Assembly: GCF_018691265.1 (NCBI RefSeq)
Contig: NW_024881324.1
Span: forward strand, 10,171,730 to 10,235,729
Direction of reading: 5' to 3'
Length of the DNA: 64,000 nucleotides
From: Tyto alba
Taxonomy: Eukaryota > Chordata > Aves > Strigiformes > Tytonidae
Under the pieces are notes generated by a model. It was given only the letters and a program-made list of their open reading frames with translations. It made no database searches and was not told where the DNA came from. Shown in pieces: positions 37,073-49,248 of this stretch. Within the stretch, counting starts at the first letter, position 1. The number at the start of each line of letters is the position of its first letter. The position numbers and the translations under genes were made by a program.

Positions 37073-38930
37073 CTGAAAAATAAAATTAAAAAAAAAAAAC
37101 CAAACAGAACAAAAACCCCCACCCCCCAAAAAGACAAACACTAAAACATTGTGGTCTTAAAATTAAAATTAAATTTCTGGAAGAATTTAATGGATTATAT
37201 AGCAAATCCTGTTGAATGTTTGTCTTGACTTTTTTCCAAAATAGAGTATTTATTTTATTAAGTAATTACCGTGCTGAAACAAAGAATATATTTCAGGGAA
37301 TATATAATATATTTATACTATGGTTACACACACCTGTACAAGGTATGTAAGAAGGGAGAGTCTCTCTCTCAATTAAATAGTCTTAGAGCCAAAGAAAAGC
37401 AATCTTTCAACAAATGTTTGAAATGGCTTACTTCTACTGGGTGTTACTGATAACTCTGTTAGCACTTGAAACATTTCCCTTTACATTATAACCACAAATG
37501 CAGTTTTTAATGTATGCAATTGGGAATATTGATTTATCAATCAATAAAATGTTTTCAGTTCCTAGTAAATGGAAATACCTGTTCAGCTGTAGTTTATAAA
37601 GCTAAATAAAATGTCAAAAGCTACAGAATGTTGCTTAAAAAAGTTGCAACAATTTTTCTGTCATGTGAAGGCTGAAAATGTTAATGAAAACTCTTTGTCT
37701 GTGAGAAAAGGACAGTAATTTGTACTGCTGCTTATCTTCTGTGTTATTTATTTGGTACCTCAAATTGCAAAGGGGGACATGTTTTTAGCTTACCAGAAAA
37801 GAATATATTGAAGAATGCCAAAAAAGGGAAAATGCAGGTTTCTTTGTACCTAGTATACCACTGAATCATACCAGCTGAGTCATATTCCCGGCATTATTTA
37901 GAATTAGATTCAAGCTGATTCGCTTATTCTGCTAGCGGTTGTCATACGGGAGCAAGTGCATTCATCTTTCTTGCCCTTTACTGTTTAAATAAAGATCCCC
38001 ACTGCTTTACTCTCTCAAAACCTCATCCGCAATCTAATAAACTATTCCACTGAAAGAAGAAAAATACAAGAAGGCAAGGCAACACGATTCATCTCCCTGA
38101 TGAGAAACGGGAGGAAGGAGAAAATGCCACCACTGCACTGAGACACGCCGAGCTCCGAAACAGCCCTAACGCACAATCCTGTTCTCCACCTCACTGCGGC
38201 TGGTGCAGCCACATCTTTCTTATCGTGCTGAGCAACACCCACGTGAACCCGGTCTGGCCCCTTTGACCGTCCTCAACCTCATCTCCTCTTCAGCGGAGCC
38301 GTCTTGGGATGCAGGAAGTGCAGAATTCCCATCATTAGCAAACACATTCATTTTGATAACACTCTCATCAGAAGTAGAACAGGTCAAGATGAATAATGTT
38401 CACAACTTCTAAATTCTGTCTATCTGCCGATTTATGCCCAATTACTTGTGAAGGAGGACAGAAATCTACACTGGAAGATGATTAGCCTCCTTGCAAAGCA
38501 CTAATCACCATACTTGTGTTTTGGGTGGCACGTTAGTGATATAATTTTTATGAAATGTGCATCTCAAAACTTTGACAATTTCATGCATAACTATTTTTCA
38601 GAGAAACACTACATTTGACTGCCTTTTTTTCCCAGACAAACAGCTGTTTTTTTGGTATTTTCAGTCTTGTCATATTTATCTGTGAAACTTATAAACTGCA
38701 TAACACTTTGTGAAAAATTCAGCAGCAATTTATCTTTAGCATATGCTTGTCATTTCTTTTCGTGAAAGTTTTTCCAGTATTTCTTGCTCCCTTGGACTAG
38801 CATCTAAGATTTTTATCTCTGAATCTTTTCTCTGTACAAGAATTTAAGCTTTGGAAAAGAGAGGGTAAGAAACTGGGATGAAAAAGTAAATACAAAAATG
38901 CAGTAAAGAAAGAAGATTTTAGTTTCTTAC

Positions 38931-39035
38931 CAAATTCTTCTTCTCCATCCTGGTCATCTATTAAGCCTACCGAGACTCCCAAATCCATGCATTTCTTGCT
39001 ATGTGCCTTTGACTTCATATGTTTTGTTAAGTTTC
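38931..39035 (-). CDS. HIVEP1: HIVEP1 exon completing the second zinc-finger pair
   Basis: The acceptor is ttttcttaag|GAAAC (AG at 39037-39036) and the donor is GAATTTG|GTAAGAAA (GT at 38930-38929). The 105 bases complete a split Gly codon, encode [34 protein letters not shown], and leave one base of the next Gly codon. It supplies the zinc-binding His residues of the second finger of the C-terminal ZAS pair; its two Cys residues are in the preceding exon. VSVGLID is followed by an acidic stretch. The ORF runs on past the donor only into intron sequence. Confidence 0.94.
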
Positions 39036-41092
39036 CTTAAGAAAAAATGAAAAAAAATTAACTGCTCTGTGACTATACAAATGTATACAAATACGCACAC
39101 AACATGTCTTATCTTATTCAGGTACCTTTATAACCACCTGTATAATTTGACTTCCCATGTGATAGAATCTTGCCGTTCAATGCAAGCTGTCAAGGGCTGC
39201 GGCAGATTCACCATCCTGAATGCTACAAGCTCTCTGGCTACATTTCATGAAGTTCTTTACTGAGATAAAAGAGAATAGGATGTAAATCCTAGATGATGAT
39301 GTATTTTACACTGGTATAAAAGATCCCTCATTTGTTTATGGTAAAGTATAAAAAAGGCTGATTCAGTCTTCAAAGTCATGTCAACTGAAAACTACTGCAC
39401 GAAACTGAAGTTCCTATCTTGCAGCTTTTTTAGTATTTAATGGATTCTATTTTTAGTGTAATCATTTTCACTGCCGACCTAAACAAACAGATTAATTTTA
39501 TTCAAAATCAGAGCATGAACATATTTGATCTGAATCTCAAAAGTGAATGCATAACTGCTGAGAGGCCCCACAGGCTGCTCTCTCCTCCTTCGAAAAGAAA
39601 ATACGGCAAATACAATCAAGAAAAGGTTAAGAGTAGATCAGAGATCTGTAAATGATGATATTTGCAAAATGTATGTTATTAGAGGTAACTGCTCACTTTA
39701 TACTTACAACTTCCTATTGTCTCTCAAAAAGGTTTTCCTGTGAGGTATTTCAATGGGAGAAATTACAGTGGGTGAAATGGTGAGTCTTTGGCTATGGAGT
39801 ACTTTATTCCTGCTTTGAAACAAAGGTAGTAATTCACCCCGAATTTTGAAATGATTGTTACGAAGCTACAGGACTATATCGACTCACAAATAGCAATTTT
39901 CCCGGCTTTCCATACTGCATGAAGTTACTGGCTACACTGTCCTGTTGTGAAGGGTGGCTTACCAGACATCAAACACCCAACCGCGCGACTGACCCTGCCA
40001 GCAGCCGCGGCAAAAGCCGGACGCAGCAACTGCAGAAGAAGAAGCCAATACAAGTGCCTGCTACAACTGGAACCGGGGAGAATTTCAAATGGGCACAGCT
40101 TAATTACTTGAACTCAGCCAGCACGCCTACGCTGCAAAAAACATCATCTTGAGTTTACTGGGTTCACACTCCGGCGTTTCATCTTAAAGGCAACACGATG
40201 ACCCAGTGTGTCAGGATGCAGCAATAGGTTTTAACACATCTGAAGACTATCCACCCCACTTTCTGCAGCACTGGGTTATGTCTTGGAAGTTTTCCACTCA
40301 ACTGCTGAATAGTCTCGAACCCCCTAAAACCAAATATTTCTGAGGTTACAGCCGGGGGGGATTATTGCTGAATTACATTCAGAGCCAAGAAAAATTTTAC
40401 TGCTTAGAATTTTTTCACTGAAAGTATTTTGGCTGTGAACTTCTCCTGTCTGTTTCACTTATTTTGAGTCCTGGATCTACCACTGTTTAATATATCTCCT
40501 GCTTAAACTAGGATCCATTTAAGTATCTGGTGTAAACAGGATTTAAAAAGCAGGGATCCATCTCTGGGTCTTAGAAGGTCAAATAGAAAGTGAACTGTGT
40601 CCTTCAAGGGTATAAAAAACATTTTAATATAGTAATTTAATAAAGGCCAATTTCTTTCCCAGAGCGACTAGTTGAGTGCCAATAGGAGTACAATATATGT
40701 CGATGTTGTACCTCCAAATGATCACCACTAGGGACTTAAAATTCTGTGTTCCCATCCCTATCTAGGACGATGAGCAGTTAACCAGCTCACTTGTCTTCAC
40801 CTAACTTTCATCGTGCTCCTATATGATTTCCCTCTTCCACTCCAATTTCTCACCCACCGTGGCATGCCACACAGTTTATTCATATAAAGATGTGATTATC
40901 TGAATAAACATACAAAAGACAAAGGAAAAGAAAGAAATCAGAAACTACGAATATTTGACACATTAGACAAAAAAAACCTCCGTGGAGAGGCAACTTCTTT
41001 AGCTTCTGAACAGCCAAATATGAGAAGAAAATAATTATACTTTGAAGTAGAAAGAAAAAAGGGGAAAAATGTACACAGAAAAGTACCCCTAC
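39036..41092 (-). other. HIVEP1: HIVEP1 intron (2057 bp) splitting a zinc finger
   Basis: The donor is ACTAAAG|GTAGGGG (GT at 41092-41091) and the acceptor is cttaag at 39037-39036. It interrupts the second finger of the C-terminal pair inside a Gly codon, between the Cys and His halves. The acceptor tract is interrupted by purines but is preceded by T-rich sequence. No other feature was recognised. Confidence 0.85.
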
Positions 41093-41268
41093 CTTTAGTT
41101 TTGAAGGAAAAGTTGCAGTAATTGCAGTGGTAAGGACGGACATCTGTATGCGTGCGAATATGCTTCTTCAGCATGCTGGGTTTCTTGCAACGTATTCCAC
41201 ATTCTTCACAGATATATTTCCCTCTCCCTCTCCCCCGAACATACACATAGTCTTCATTTGACTTGTAT
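41093..41268 (-). CDS. HIVEP1: HIVEP1 exon with the C-terminal ZAS zinc fingers
   Basis: The acceptor is tgtttctag|ATACAAG (AG at 41270-41269) and the donor is AAAG|GTAGGGG. The 176 bases complete a Gly codon and encode [18 protein letters not shown], then [18 protein letters not shown] and [17 protein letters not shown]. The first C2H2 finger has Cys pair CEEC and His pair KHIRTH. The linker [10 protein letters not shown] is a TGEKP-like linker. The second finger has CNYC, with its His residues in the next exon. ZAS finger pairs in this family bind NF-kappaB-like enhancer sites of the GGGACTTTCC type. The RGRGRG run is also characteristic of HIVEP1. Confidence 0.96.
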
Positions 41269-42637
41269 CTAGAAACAGTACCATAAAAGTAAGGCAATTA
41301 GTTGTAATGGGAAGATAATTCTAGTTAAAACCCCTAATCTATCCAAATTTTAGAAGTAATATAATAGATGAAAATGAATGACTGACAGAACCAATCATGC
41401 TCTTTTTCTGCTCAAATTCTGCACTTATTTGTTAAACTCATATCTAGATTTTTCACTAGGTAGTCATGGACTTGTTTAGGAGTAACAGCCTATCTCTTTT
41501 AATAAAGGTACCGTTTGATACTAGGCATTTAAAAATTTCAAGTTCCCTCTTCACAACATGGGAACATACTTTTAAAAGTGTCAGCTCTTGGAGACAGGTT
41601 TGGGCACCAAGAGGAAGCTTTAAAAGAGCACCTCTGAGGCTCTGCGTTGAACGTAGAAAAGGAACAAGGTTAGTTACGACAATGGGAAAGTCTTTAAAAT
41701 TCCCTATCAGCTGTGCTCTGCACTCAGCCTACCGGGACTGTTTCTAGATGGAAAAAGTCATTCAGAGTCACTTACACCCTTCATATCTCTGCTCACGGAT
41801 GGCAAAGGTTGTGCTTAGCTTTTGTGACCTGCTCCCTACAGCGCCTGGATCTGAGCAGAGACACGTAGCGGTGTTTCACCCGGGCACCTGGTGATGGTGT
41901 AACTGCTGGCCTGGCCTGGATTCAAACCAGGAACCAAGAAAGGGAAAGCCCTAGAGCCCCCCGCCGATTGCGAGAATAATAAAACATGTCTCATTTGTGC
42001 TCAAAACCTTTACAAGTGTCACTGGCACTTTCTTACTAAAGAGGTCTGTTTTATAAGGAGTTGTACGTAGCACAGCCCGGTGACTAGCGCAACTGCTATT
42101 CACATCAGGCAACAGATTTCCAGTATTACAGAGCATGGACAAGGGCTCTCAGGAATTATTTCCCTGGCACTTCTCAAATGGGGAGTTCTCCAGGCTGGGT
42201 ATGCCAGCGGGCTGCCACAGGCTGTACCGATCTGCTGCTTAGCCCTTGGACTATGTCCTCTCCGGCTACAGTTACACAACCATCTTGCAGAATAGGTATT
42301 ATTTATCATGTAAGAGAAATACAGGAAAAGAATTTACACCTATGGCTGTATCTAGCTGTCTTTACTGCTGATTAATGTTTGTCCTTTGGGGAAAAAAAAA
42401 AAAATAACTGCACTGCCTACAGGTCCTTATTTCATTACCCCTCCTTGTAACTCTCATGGCTCCATACTTCTGACGACTTTTGATTTTTCCTGGAAACATA
42501 AGCCAACATCCACAGACCGACAGTATGGAAACTGTTATTTAAAAGAAATGAAACAGGAAGCAACATCTCTGCAAAGTCTAGAAACAAGGGAAAAATATCT
42601 TCCCAATGATATCTAATATACAAAGTACAATACTTGC
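41269..42637 (-). other. HIVEP1: HIVEP1 GC-AG intron (1369 bp)
   Basis: The upstream exon must end with GATGGAGG to keep the Gly-Gly-Tyr reading frame. The next bases are GCAAGTATT, so the donor is GC rather than GT, with the otherwise strong context GG|GCAAGT. The acceptor is ttctag at 41270-41269. A nearby GTATTG would shift the frame to an early stop. The intron also contains a moderately GC-rich stretch near 41850-41970 with a tRNA T-arm-like hairpin, which was rejected as a tRNA gene. Confidence 0.82.
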
Positions 42638-42640
42638 CCT
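42632..42640 (-). promoter_or_regulatory. HIVEP1: Non-canonical GC 5' splice site
   Basis: The minus strand reads AGG|GCAAGT. All positions except the second intron base agree with the U1-pairing consensus, as is usual for GC donors. The flanking phases (two bases left by the upstream exon, one base taken by the downstream exon) leave no other in-frame choice nearby. GC donors are a known minority class that can support regulated splicing. Confidence 0.8.
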
Positions 42641-42771
42641 CCATCAAATATTTTAACTCTTCTTGGTTCAGTTTTGATAAAGGAATTTTCTTTATCGTGC
42701 TCAGTGCTCGATTCAGAGTTTTCCTTATTGCTGAATTCAGTTGCAGCCATTTTTTTTCTACTTAATGCTCG
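42638..42771 (-). CDS. HIVEP1: HIVEP1 134-bp linker exon
   Basis: The acceptor is ttctttcag|CGAGCA (AG at 42773-42772). The donor is the GC site described separately. In phase 0 it encodes [20 protein letters not shown], then [18 protein letters not shown], then VKIFDG plus two bases of the next Gly codon. This is colinear with the human HIVEP1 segment that starts RALGNQ and ends with IKSEPRRIKIFDGG. It links the large exon to the C-terminal fingers and has no fold I can name. IKTEP resembles a sumoylation consensus (hydrophobic-Lys-X-Glu), an inference only. No initiating ATG is needed, so it is not visible as a long stand-alone open frame. Confidence 0.93.
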
Positions 42772-43099
42772 CTGAAAGAAAATTAGACAGGCATATCATT
42801 AAAATTAGTATCTTTCATACGCTATTCAAACCTGTAAGTTATGATGAATAAAAGCATCATAAAAGCCACAATTATGATAACTGATTTTTAAAAAATGTTA
42901 AGATACATGAAACAAAAAGTATCTTTTGCAAAACTTCTCTAGTACGCATTGACTATTTGTGGACTGGTAAATCTATATGGAGATTATGGCACTGTAGGAA
43001 ACCAGGAATGCTTTGATTCTGCACCAGGAGATGCCTCTTCCTTCTTCTGGGAAGGCGAAGGTGACGTTTTTTAGCTCACAGATTGCCTTCTGAAGAGAA

Positions 43100-43490
43100 A
43101 AGACGCTTACGATGAAACCCCAATGCTCCCTGAGCGGCTACAGCTCCGCTCCTCTGCCCTCGGCGCGGCAACTGGACCGTGCAGACGGGGCTCTGCAGCT
43201 GCTGAGACGCTGCCCCCCCGCAACTTGAGACAAGAAGAGGGACACTAGCGCACAACCTGCGCTCTTCCCCCGTGGCTGGAGCCCTGACATTTCAGGAGCA
43301 CATCCCCAGCTCCGGCTGCCTGGTGTGGAGCGGGGCCGGGGAGGGATTCCCTGGCCGCCCTCCGTCCCACAGCTGCAGGTCTCGGCTCCCCCCCCGCCGA
43401 CCCACCAGCCAGCAGCACCTCGTGGCTGGCAGGAGATGCTTTCCGGCGGCTCAGCGAAGAGGAGTAAGGGTGGGAAGGAGGGGTCTATCC
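43100..43490. promoter_or_regulatory. GC- and CpG-rich intronic islet
   Basis: This patch (for example ctcggcgcggcaactg and gcggggccggggaggg) contrasts with the AT-rich intron. It lies about 330 bases upstream, in transcript direction, of the 134-bp exon. It could be an intragenic CpG island such as an alternative promoter or an enhancer. The call rests on composition only. Confidence 0.3.
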
Positions 43491-43767
43491 AGGGAAGATA
43501 CTCAGTGGTAACATTCTGATGTCTAATATTAAAACAACCACAAAAACAAAAACAAAACCTCTCTTGGTGTGGAAATTGACTGTTCCCAATTTGGTGAGGT
43601 TATTAACAGGGGCTCCAGAACCCTTCCTTCCTCAGCAGGACTCCACACGTAATTCCCACCGCCAGACCAAATTACAGGAAAAAGCATACCAGTTGTCAAG
43701 CAGAACAAAAATACAATTCTCCATTTCCCCTGATTATTAATTAAGGAACCTTTTTTGCCCCCCCCCC

Positions 43768-43794
43768 TTTTTTTTTTTTTAAAAAAAAAAAAAA
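43768..43794. repeat. T13-A14 homopolymer palindrome
   Basis: A run of C is followed by 13 T and directly by 14 A. The T/A runs are self-complementary and could form a perfect hairpin. It is a likely site of replication slippage and of assembly error. Confidence 0.9.
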
Positions 43795-46625
43795 GGAGGA
43801 TGAGTTCCCCCAGCATTTACCAATTAATTAAAATCTACTCCTTCCAAGTCTAGGATATTTATAAAATGGGCAACAACGATCCAATTAGCCAGCAATTATT
43901 ACTGCTGTATTTATAAACTGTTCTACCCACGTAGCTGGCACACTTACCCCATTTGCTCATATTGATAAGTGAATAAAATGATGAGAGAAAAAAAAAGTCT
44001 GGCCTTATGTTTTCTACTCATTATAAAATTTAATGCTGTAAGGTTGTGAATTCTTGGCAAAAGGAATGACTTCACTGGCTGCCTTAAAGTGACTGACAAA
44101 TTACACGAGTCGTTACATATATTGAAGGGTGACATCATTCTGGCACCCAGTCCTTGCCCATAGTCCTCCTTGCAGTCCCAGCTACCGCCTTTACTTCCCA
44201 CCTGATGAGGAATTAACACAGGTCAGAGGAAAAGCATCTTCCTATTCCATTCAAAGCCCTGGGAATCCACACAGGCCACAAGTACTACTCCAACCCGTAC
44301 GCCTTCATGCAGCCAGCCCTCCGATTGATTTGGGCTGGATTTTCAAATATTTGAGCAGTTCTACCAAAGCACCCATGACAACGCTGCCTGTGTGTAGGAT
44401 GGAAGAAATTTCACCCTGCATGTTTTAACGGCATTCGTACAAGGTGAAAGGAGGAGATGTTCTGGATGAGAAATACCAGAAGTGGAGCCTACTCCGGTAA
44501 TTGCAATTCAGCCATGTTCTAGTTCCTATACACTCCCTGGCACGTGAATTGCTGTTGTTTTCACTGCAAACAAAGAGTAGCAAGGTGACATTTGCAATTT
44601 AACAAGAAAAGAGTAGTAGAAAATACAGAATACATACAGAAAAACCAATACCACACAAATACTCCCAGCAGCTGGAACAATGCAATCTTTAAGTGCCTGA
44701 TCTTTCAATCCTAAATACTAAGTATTCTTTCCAGATTTAATTTTCAAGAATGAAAAGACAAAAGAAAAAGGAAGATTTCAGAAATATTTGGCCCACGTTG
44801 TTATCCAAACTACAGTGAAACAGCATTACAATAAACTGTATATTCACAAAAATAGAGTGCAAAAACTAACACAAGGCCAAATACCTCTGGATTGTCTCCC
44901 CACTCCTTCTTTTTTTAACACACATGTTAATGTACAGACACAAAATAGCACAACATAGGTGTTCAAATTACTATTTACCTCCCACTGATGTACTTTAATT
45001 TACTGGTTATATGCTATTTTAGCAGTTGTTTCAGTGTCATAAACATGCAAAATGCTGCTATCACAGAGATGTTCTAATAGAAATACAGAGTTTCTGTCAC
45101 AGAAATCTACAGAAATGCTCACTGACAATGCAAAAAGCAGTCTTTTTAGTTTTTATGAAAAAATCTAAATTGATGCTGAAGAGGACTTGGGTCCTCTGTA
45201 AATTTTAAAGAGCAGCCGGTCTTTAAGAAGCATGAGTTTCTTCTGTGGAAATCCTTTAATGTACCTAAAATTCCCCCAAGCCCCACATGTACTGGTGGAA
45301 AGGGTAGAAAAACAGCAGCACTGTAAAATGTTCCTCTCCACCACTACTTGGGCCCTCCCTTTCTAACAGCCTTCTCTCTCTTCTCCCATAGAGACAAGGC
45401 CCATGATTCATTACTACTTCACTTGTTTTGCTGCAATTTAACTCCACCGTCTTCAATTACTGGTATAAAACTGGAAAAAAACCTGCTCTTAGGACTGCCC
45501 AGAGACCAGAGTTCAATAGATACTTCTGGTACTTTACAAGATCCCTCGGAAAAAAAAACATGCCCGCAGCCTGAATCATCAAAGTTATAAATTTCAGATT
45601 AGAATATTCATTAAACATTTTTCCTATTGGCACATAACCACTTGAGGAAAATCTTTTTAATATCTTTAAACTTTTACTAGTTTACACATAAAAATCTTCT
45701 GCATTTAACTACTTTCCAGTGGTGAGCTGGACTGCTGTGGCACATCACCCAAGCAAGGAAAGCTTTCCAGTCAGGAGAAACTTTCCATTCTTCAGCCCAT
45801 TCTTGCCTGAAACTCTTCACCCTGGAATACTGCACACTCTACTGATTCGCTTTAGAGAGGGGAGCCCAAATCAATGTGGGGGCTTGAGGAAGGGCTCCTG
45901 ATACACCACCAATGACTTCAGGTGAGGAAAACTGGTGAAAAATAATAACATCTAGAACAATAAAATAAAAGGAGCAGGGAGATAAAATAAGCCTTTTCTA
46001 TGCAGGTGAACCTCCTGTTACATTTTAACGTGCTGTACTCATTCCAGGAGCTTCTTTCACAATAACATTTTGTGGTTTGTTCTCTGAATCACTGGAACGT
46101 GGCAACTTCACCTATTGCCTCTGAGCAGCGAATTGTGAAGAGCAAACAAAGTCCTGGGGTTCCTTATTGTTTGCATTTTGTTCACATGTCTCTTCACTTC
46201 CCACGGTATCTATTGTTGAAAGAATTGCCTTTTTTGTGACAGTGATTAGTAGTGGTTATGCAGCAGCATGAGATCTCTGTAAACACGACCTATTTCTGGG
46301 GGCTAACCCAGGAACAGTCCAGCAAGTTGCTTTGTCTTGGTGAGAAGATCAGCAGTTAAAGCCCCACGACTGTGAGAGAGGAGGTGAGGCATAGCAGTGA
46401 TGCATTTTTATTATTATTTATAAATTGGATTATAGTAGCACTTAAAGCTCTCCATCAGGTCAGGGTTAAAATGTGCAAACCACTTGAGCAAACATAACCC
46501 CCAGAGACTTGCAAACTAAGCTGTGGTTCCTGAAGGAACTCAGGACCCCACGAAGCTTTAATCAGGAAATCAATCTTTTTTTTTTTTTTTGAGAATTATT
46601 TGCTAATCTATTTGTTGGCTTTGTT

Positions 46626-46642
46626 TGGTTGGTTGGTTGGTT
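46626..46642. repeat. (GGTT)n short tandem repeat
   Basis: Four ggtt units in tandem lie within a HIVEP1 intron. It is short and of no evident function. Confidence 0.8.
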
Positions 46643-49248
46643 TTTATGGAATATTAATTTCCAAAAGGACCTCCAACACTTTCCATCCTCAGTCTCAACC
46701 AGAAAGAACAGTAGAATTACTGGGCTCGAACTGAATGAGGAATTTCAGTTTTTGCTTTCTTTAAACCTGGCTTCTGCAAGGAAGTTTCCAAGTTGGCATC
46801 GGCTATTCCATTACCAGGTCTAACTGGAGACTGGCAATACAGAGGTATATTGTAACAGCAGCAGCAGCATCCTGGAAAGCAGCTGAAATCCTGCTGCCTG
46901 CGTCATTAGAAGGGAAAGCAGACAAACTCTGGAGGTGTGAGGTCAGAGCACCTATCAGGTCTTTGAAATTTTTGATTTCTGCCATCCTGTACCTTGCTTG
47001 TACAATCTGAGATGCCAATTAAACTTTAATTGGTGCTTACTCGCTACACTTTCTTCCTTCATAATGGCTCTGAGTAAAGCCTATAAATCAGCTGCAAGCA
47101 GAGCTGAACAACTCTTCATTTTCACCATGCTCGTGCGCTTCATTCAAAATGTCAGCAAGCAAGACTGAAGAAAGATTAGTAACTGTGGTGGTTCTTTTGT
47201 GGCAGAAGCACTGTAAATGTACCTGACAGCTGCCTATTACAGCAGTTAAGTACTCCTAGAGTGTTTAAAAGGGTGCTGTCAAAATATTTTTCAAAATATT
47301 ATTATCCATTATTTATATTCTAAACAGAATTTGTTTGTAGACAAAATTTGTTCTTCAAGAGGCATGCAGTAGTTTTGTTATCAGAGAATTTCTTCTGTTA
47401 GACTGTTCTTTAAAAATAAAACAAACATGAGTCAATGACACAACTGATGAGAGACTTGCCTTAGAAAGAATCGCTCAACTAGATACAATGAAAAAAGCTA
47501 AACTTTTGAATCCTTTTTTTTTTTTTTCCCCAAATTCAGCACTACAGCTTCTCATAAAATGTATGAGGGAGCAGGCTGAAAAAGATAACAAGAGTTTAAA
47601 CAAAGGCAGCACGATAATGCGGAACCAACAATTCAGTTCAGTTACAGCACTCTCACAAAGCCAGCAGCCTGTATGTATTTTCTGCACAAAACATTATGGG
47701 TAAAGTTTCGACCTCCAACAGAAATGTTAGTAAAGTCTCCCACTGAGTTTGGGAGAGCCAGGTTTAACTTTAATGCTCTTTTGGCCTTACGGGTTTCAGC
47801 GTATCTTCTTGACTCCCCCTGTAATTCTGAAACTATTTCTTCCCCTTACACAGTTTCTCATCCTATTGCTCTTCTCCCCACTGACGACTTTGTATCTCAG
47901 CAAAACCTTTAGCAAACACAGAAACATCCCAGGGTGACCTCCGATGGCAGCAGCCTCTGTCACTCCACATCTGCAGAAATACGTGCCCGTTCCCAAGGCT
48001 GAGGTACGTCTCCTCTGGAGCGACTGCCGCCCCTACGCACCCTGATTCCCAGCCCAATGACCGGGAAGCTTTGCTGATGGCAGCTGCAGGATTAAGGTAA
48101 GTTACGATTGCTTTTACCTTCCCCACTCCACCCCCCAAAAAAACCCCATTTTCTATGCCCTGAAGGATTCTGGAGAAAGGCAAGTTCATGGCTAACACCC
48201 CTGTTTTTGTCAGCTTCAAAGAGAAGTTTGTCATCAAAGTCAAGGCGTACACGGCAAAGAGGAAAGAAGAGCGCAAAACCGTGCCGTACGCTTCAGAAAG
48301 CTTTATGGTTTCACCAGATGGGACAAAAAAAGCTACTACTGGGTCCATTAAATAGACACAGACACCTGCTGCCCCACCACAGGGCAGAGAGCCACCTCTG
48401 CCCATTCACAGAGGCGGTCCAGTCACTGAAGAACACCAAAACCAGCACAGCTTTGGTCCTGCCCGTAGCAAAGCTGTCCAGCGAGCACAATCCCGATCGC
48501 AGACGTGCAGCCCCAAGACAGCTGAGGAAATAACCACTGACTACTTTGCTCTGCCACATCTGACTCTGGGACGACGCAGTGTTTTATGTGGGTCGCAAAC
48601 ATTGCCCGGAGTATTCCACTGCGCAAGATTTCACGTCATCTTCGCAGCCGTAACGACCCGAGAAGTTGTCAGTGGGTTTACGGCAGCTGCAATTTCGCTA
48701 TTTTTGTCATTATTTCACACCACCGATTAACCTAGGTGGGAGAAAGGGAAATGGCATGCTGCTCCTCTCGCAGTTAGATGATCAGCAATGGTGCAAGATG
48801 TTTTCCTGGCGTATCCATGGACACCTGTTCAGGCTGAGCACTCTTTTGTAACAGAAAATACCAGCTGACTTTTAAGGCAAAATACGCAATTATGATCTTA
48901 AATTAACCTGTTTTAAGCTTCGTGTTTAAAAAATATTTATGTCAGAACTATTTTTGTTCTATCCTTTGCACTTAAAAAATAGCCAGACATTCCTGCCACG
49001 ATAAATACCTCATATACAGATTTAAACCCAGGAACTAATTTCCATGAAAAGCAATAAATCCTTTTGAACAGGTTTCTTAATGGGATTACTCAAGATCTTT
49101 TTAGCAGTTTGATCCAGAATAACTAAAATAAATAAGGACATATACTATACATGTCAGGCATATTACATTCTCCAAAATATGAACAAGTATGATTACCAAA
49201 GCAAATCCTCTGTAAATGATCAGTACACATCAAGCATAACTTAAGTAC

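Larger units (their letters stand above)
29762..38930 (-). other. HIVEP1: HIVEP1 intron (9169 bp) with a candidate extra exon
   Basis: The donor is TTTG|GTAAGAAA (GT at 38930-38929) and the acceptor is tgcag at 29763-29762. Phase 1 is kept across the intron. It contains an AT dinucleotide repeat (32635-32666), a TA/TG tract (35004-35053), a CpG-richer patch (36280-36500) and the candidate exon at 36807-37072, which is described separately. Nothing else convincing was seen. Confidence 0.8.
42772..49248 (-). other. HIVEP1: HIVEP1 intron (6477 bp)
   Basis: The donor is ACCAAG|GTACTTAA (GT at 49248-49247) and the acceptor is tttcag at 42773-42772. The phase is 0. It contains a GC-rich patch (43100-43490), a T13/A14 inverted homopolymer (43768-43794), a GGTT repeat (46626-46642) and a GC-richer region (47930-48560) with antisense-overlapping open frames that look compositional. 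No further HIVEP1 exon was recognised. Confidence 0.8.

Noticed and set aside
41915..41931. tRNA T-arm-like hairpin on the minus strand (CCTGG stem, TTTGAAT loop, CCAGG stem), near a B-box-like word
   Set aside because: The 5-base stem and 7-base loop fit a T-arm, but the flanks do not pair as an acceptor stem and no A box, D-arm or anticodon arm is visible in the right place. It is not a tRNA gene; a tRNA-derived SINE relic or chance is likelier.
47863..48405. 180-codon open frame on the minus strand within the large intron, overlapping a plus-strand frame of 141 codons
   Set aside because: Frames on both strands overlap in a GC-richer stretch, no domain is recognised, and the splice context does not fit the HIVEP1 phases. 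Treated as compositional.
49123..49248. Extension of the large open frame beyond the KNSLTK donor
   Set aside because: The residues after AAG|GTACTT lose all similarity to HIVEP1, and the canonical donor joins in phase with the 134-bp exon. The extension is intron read-through.
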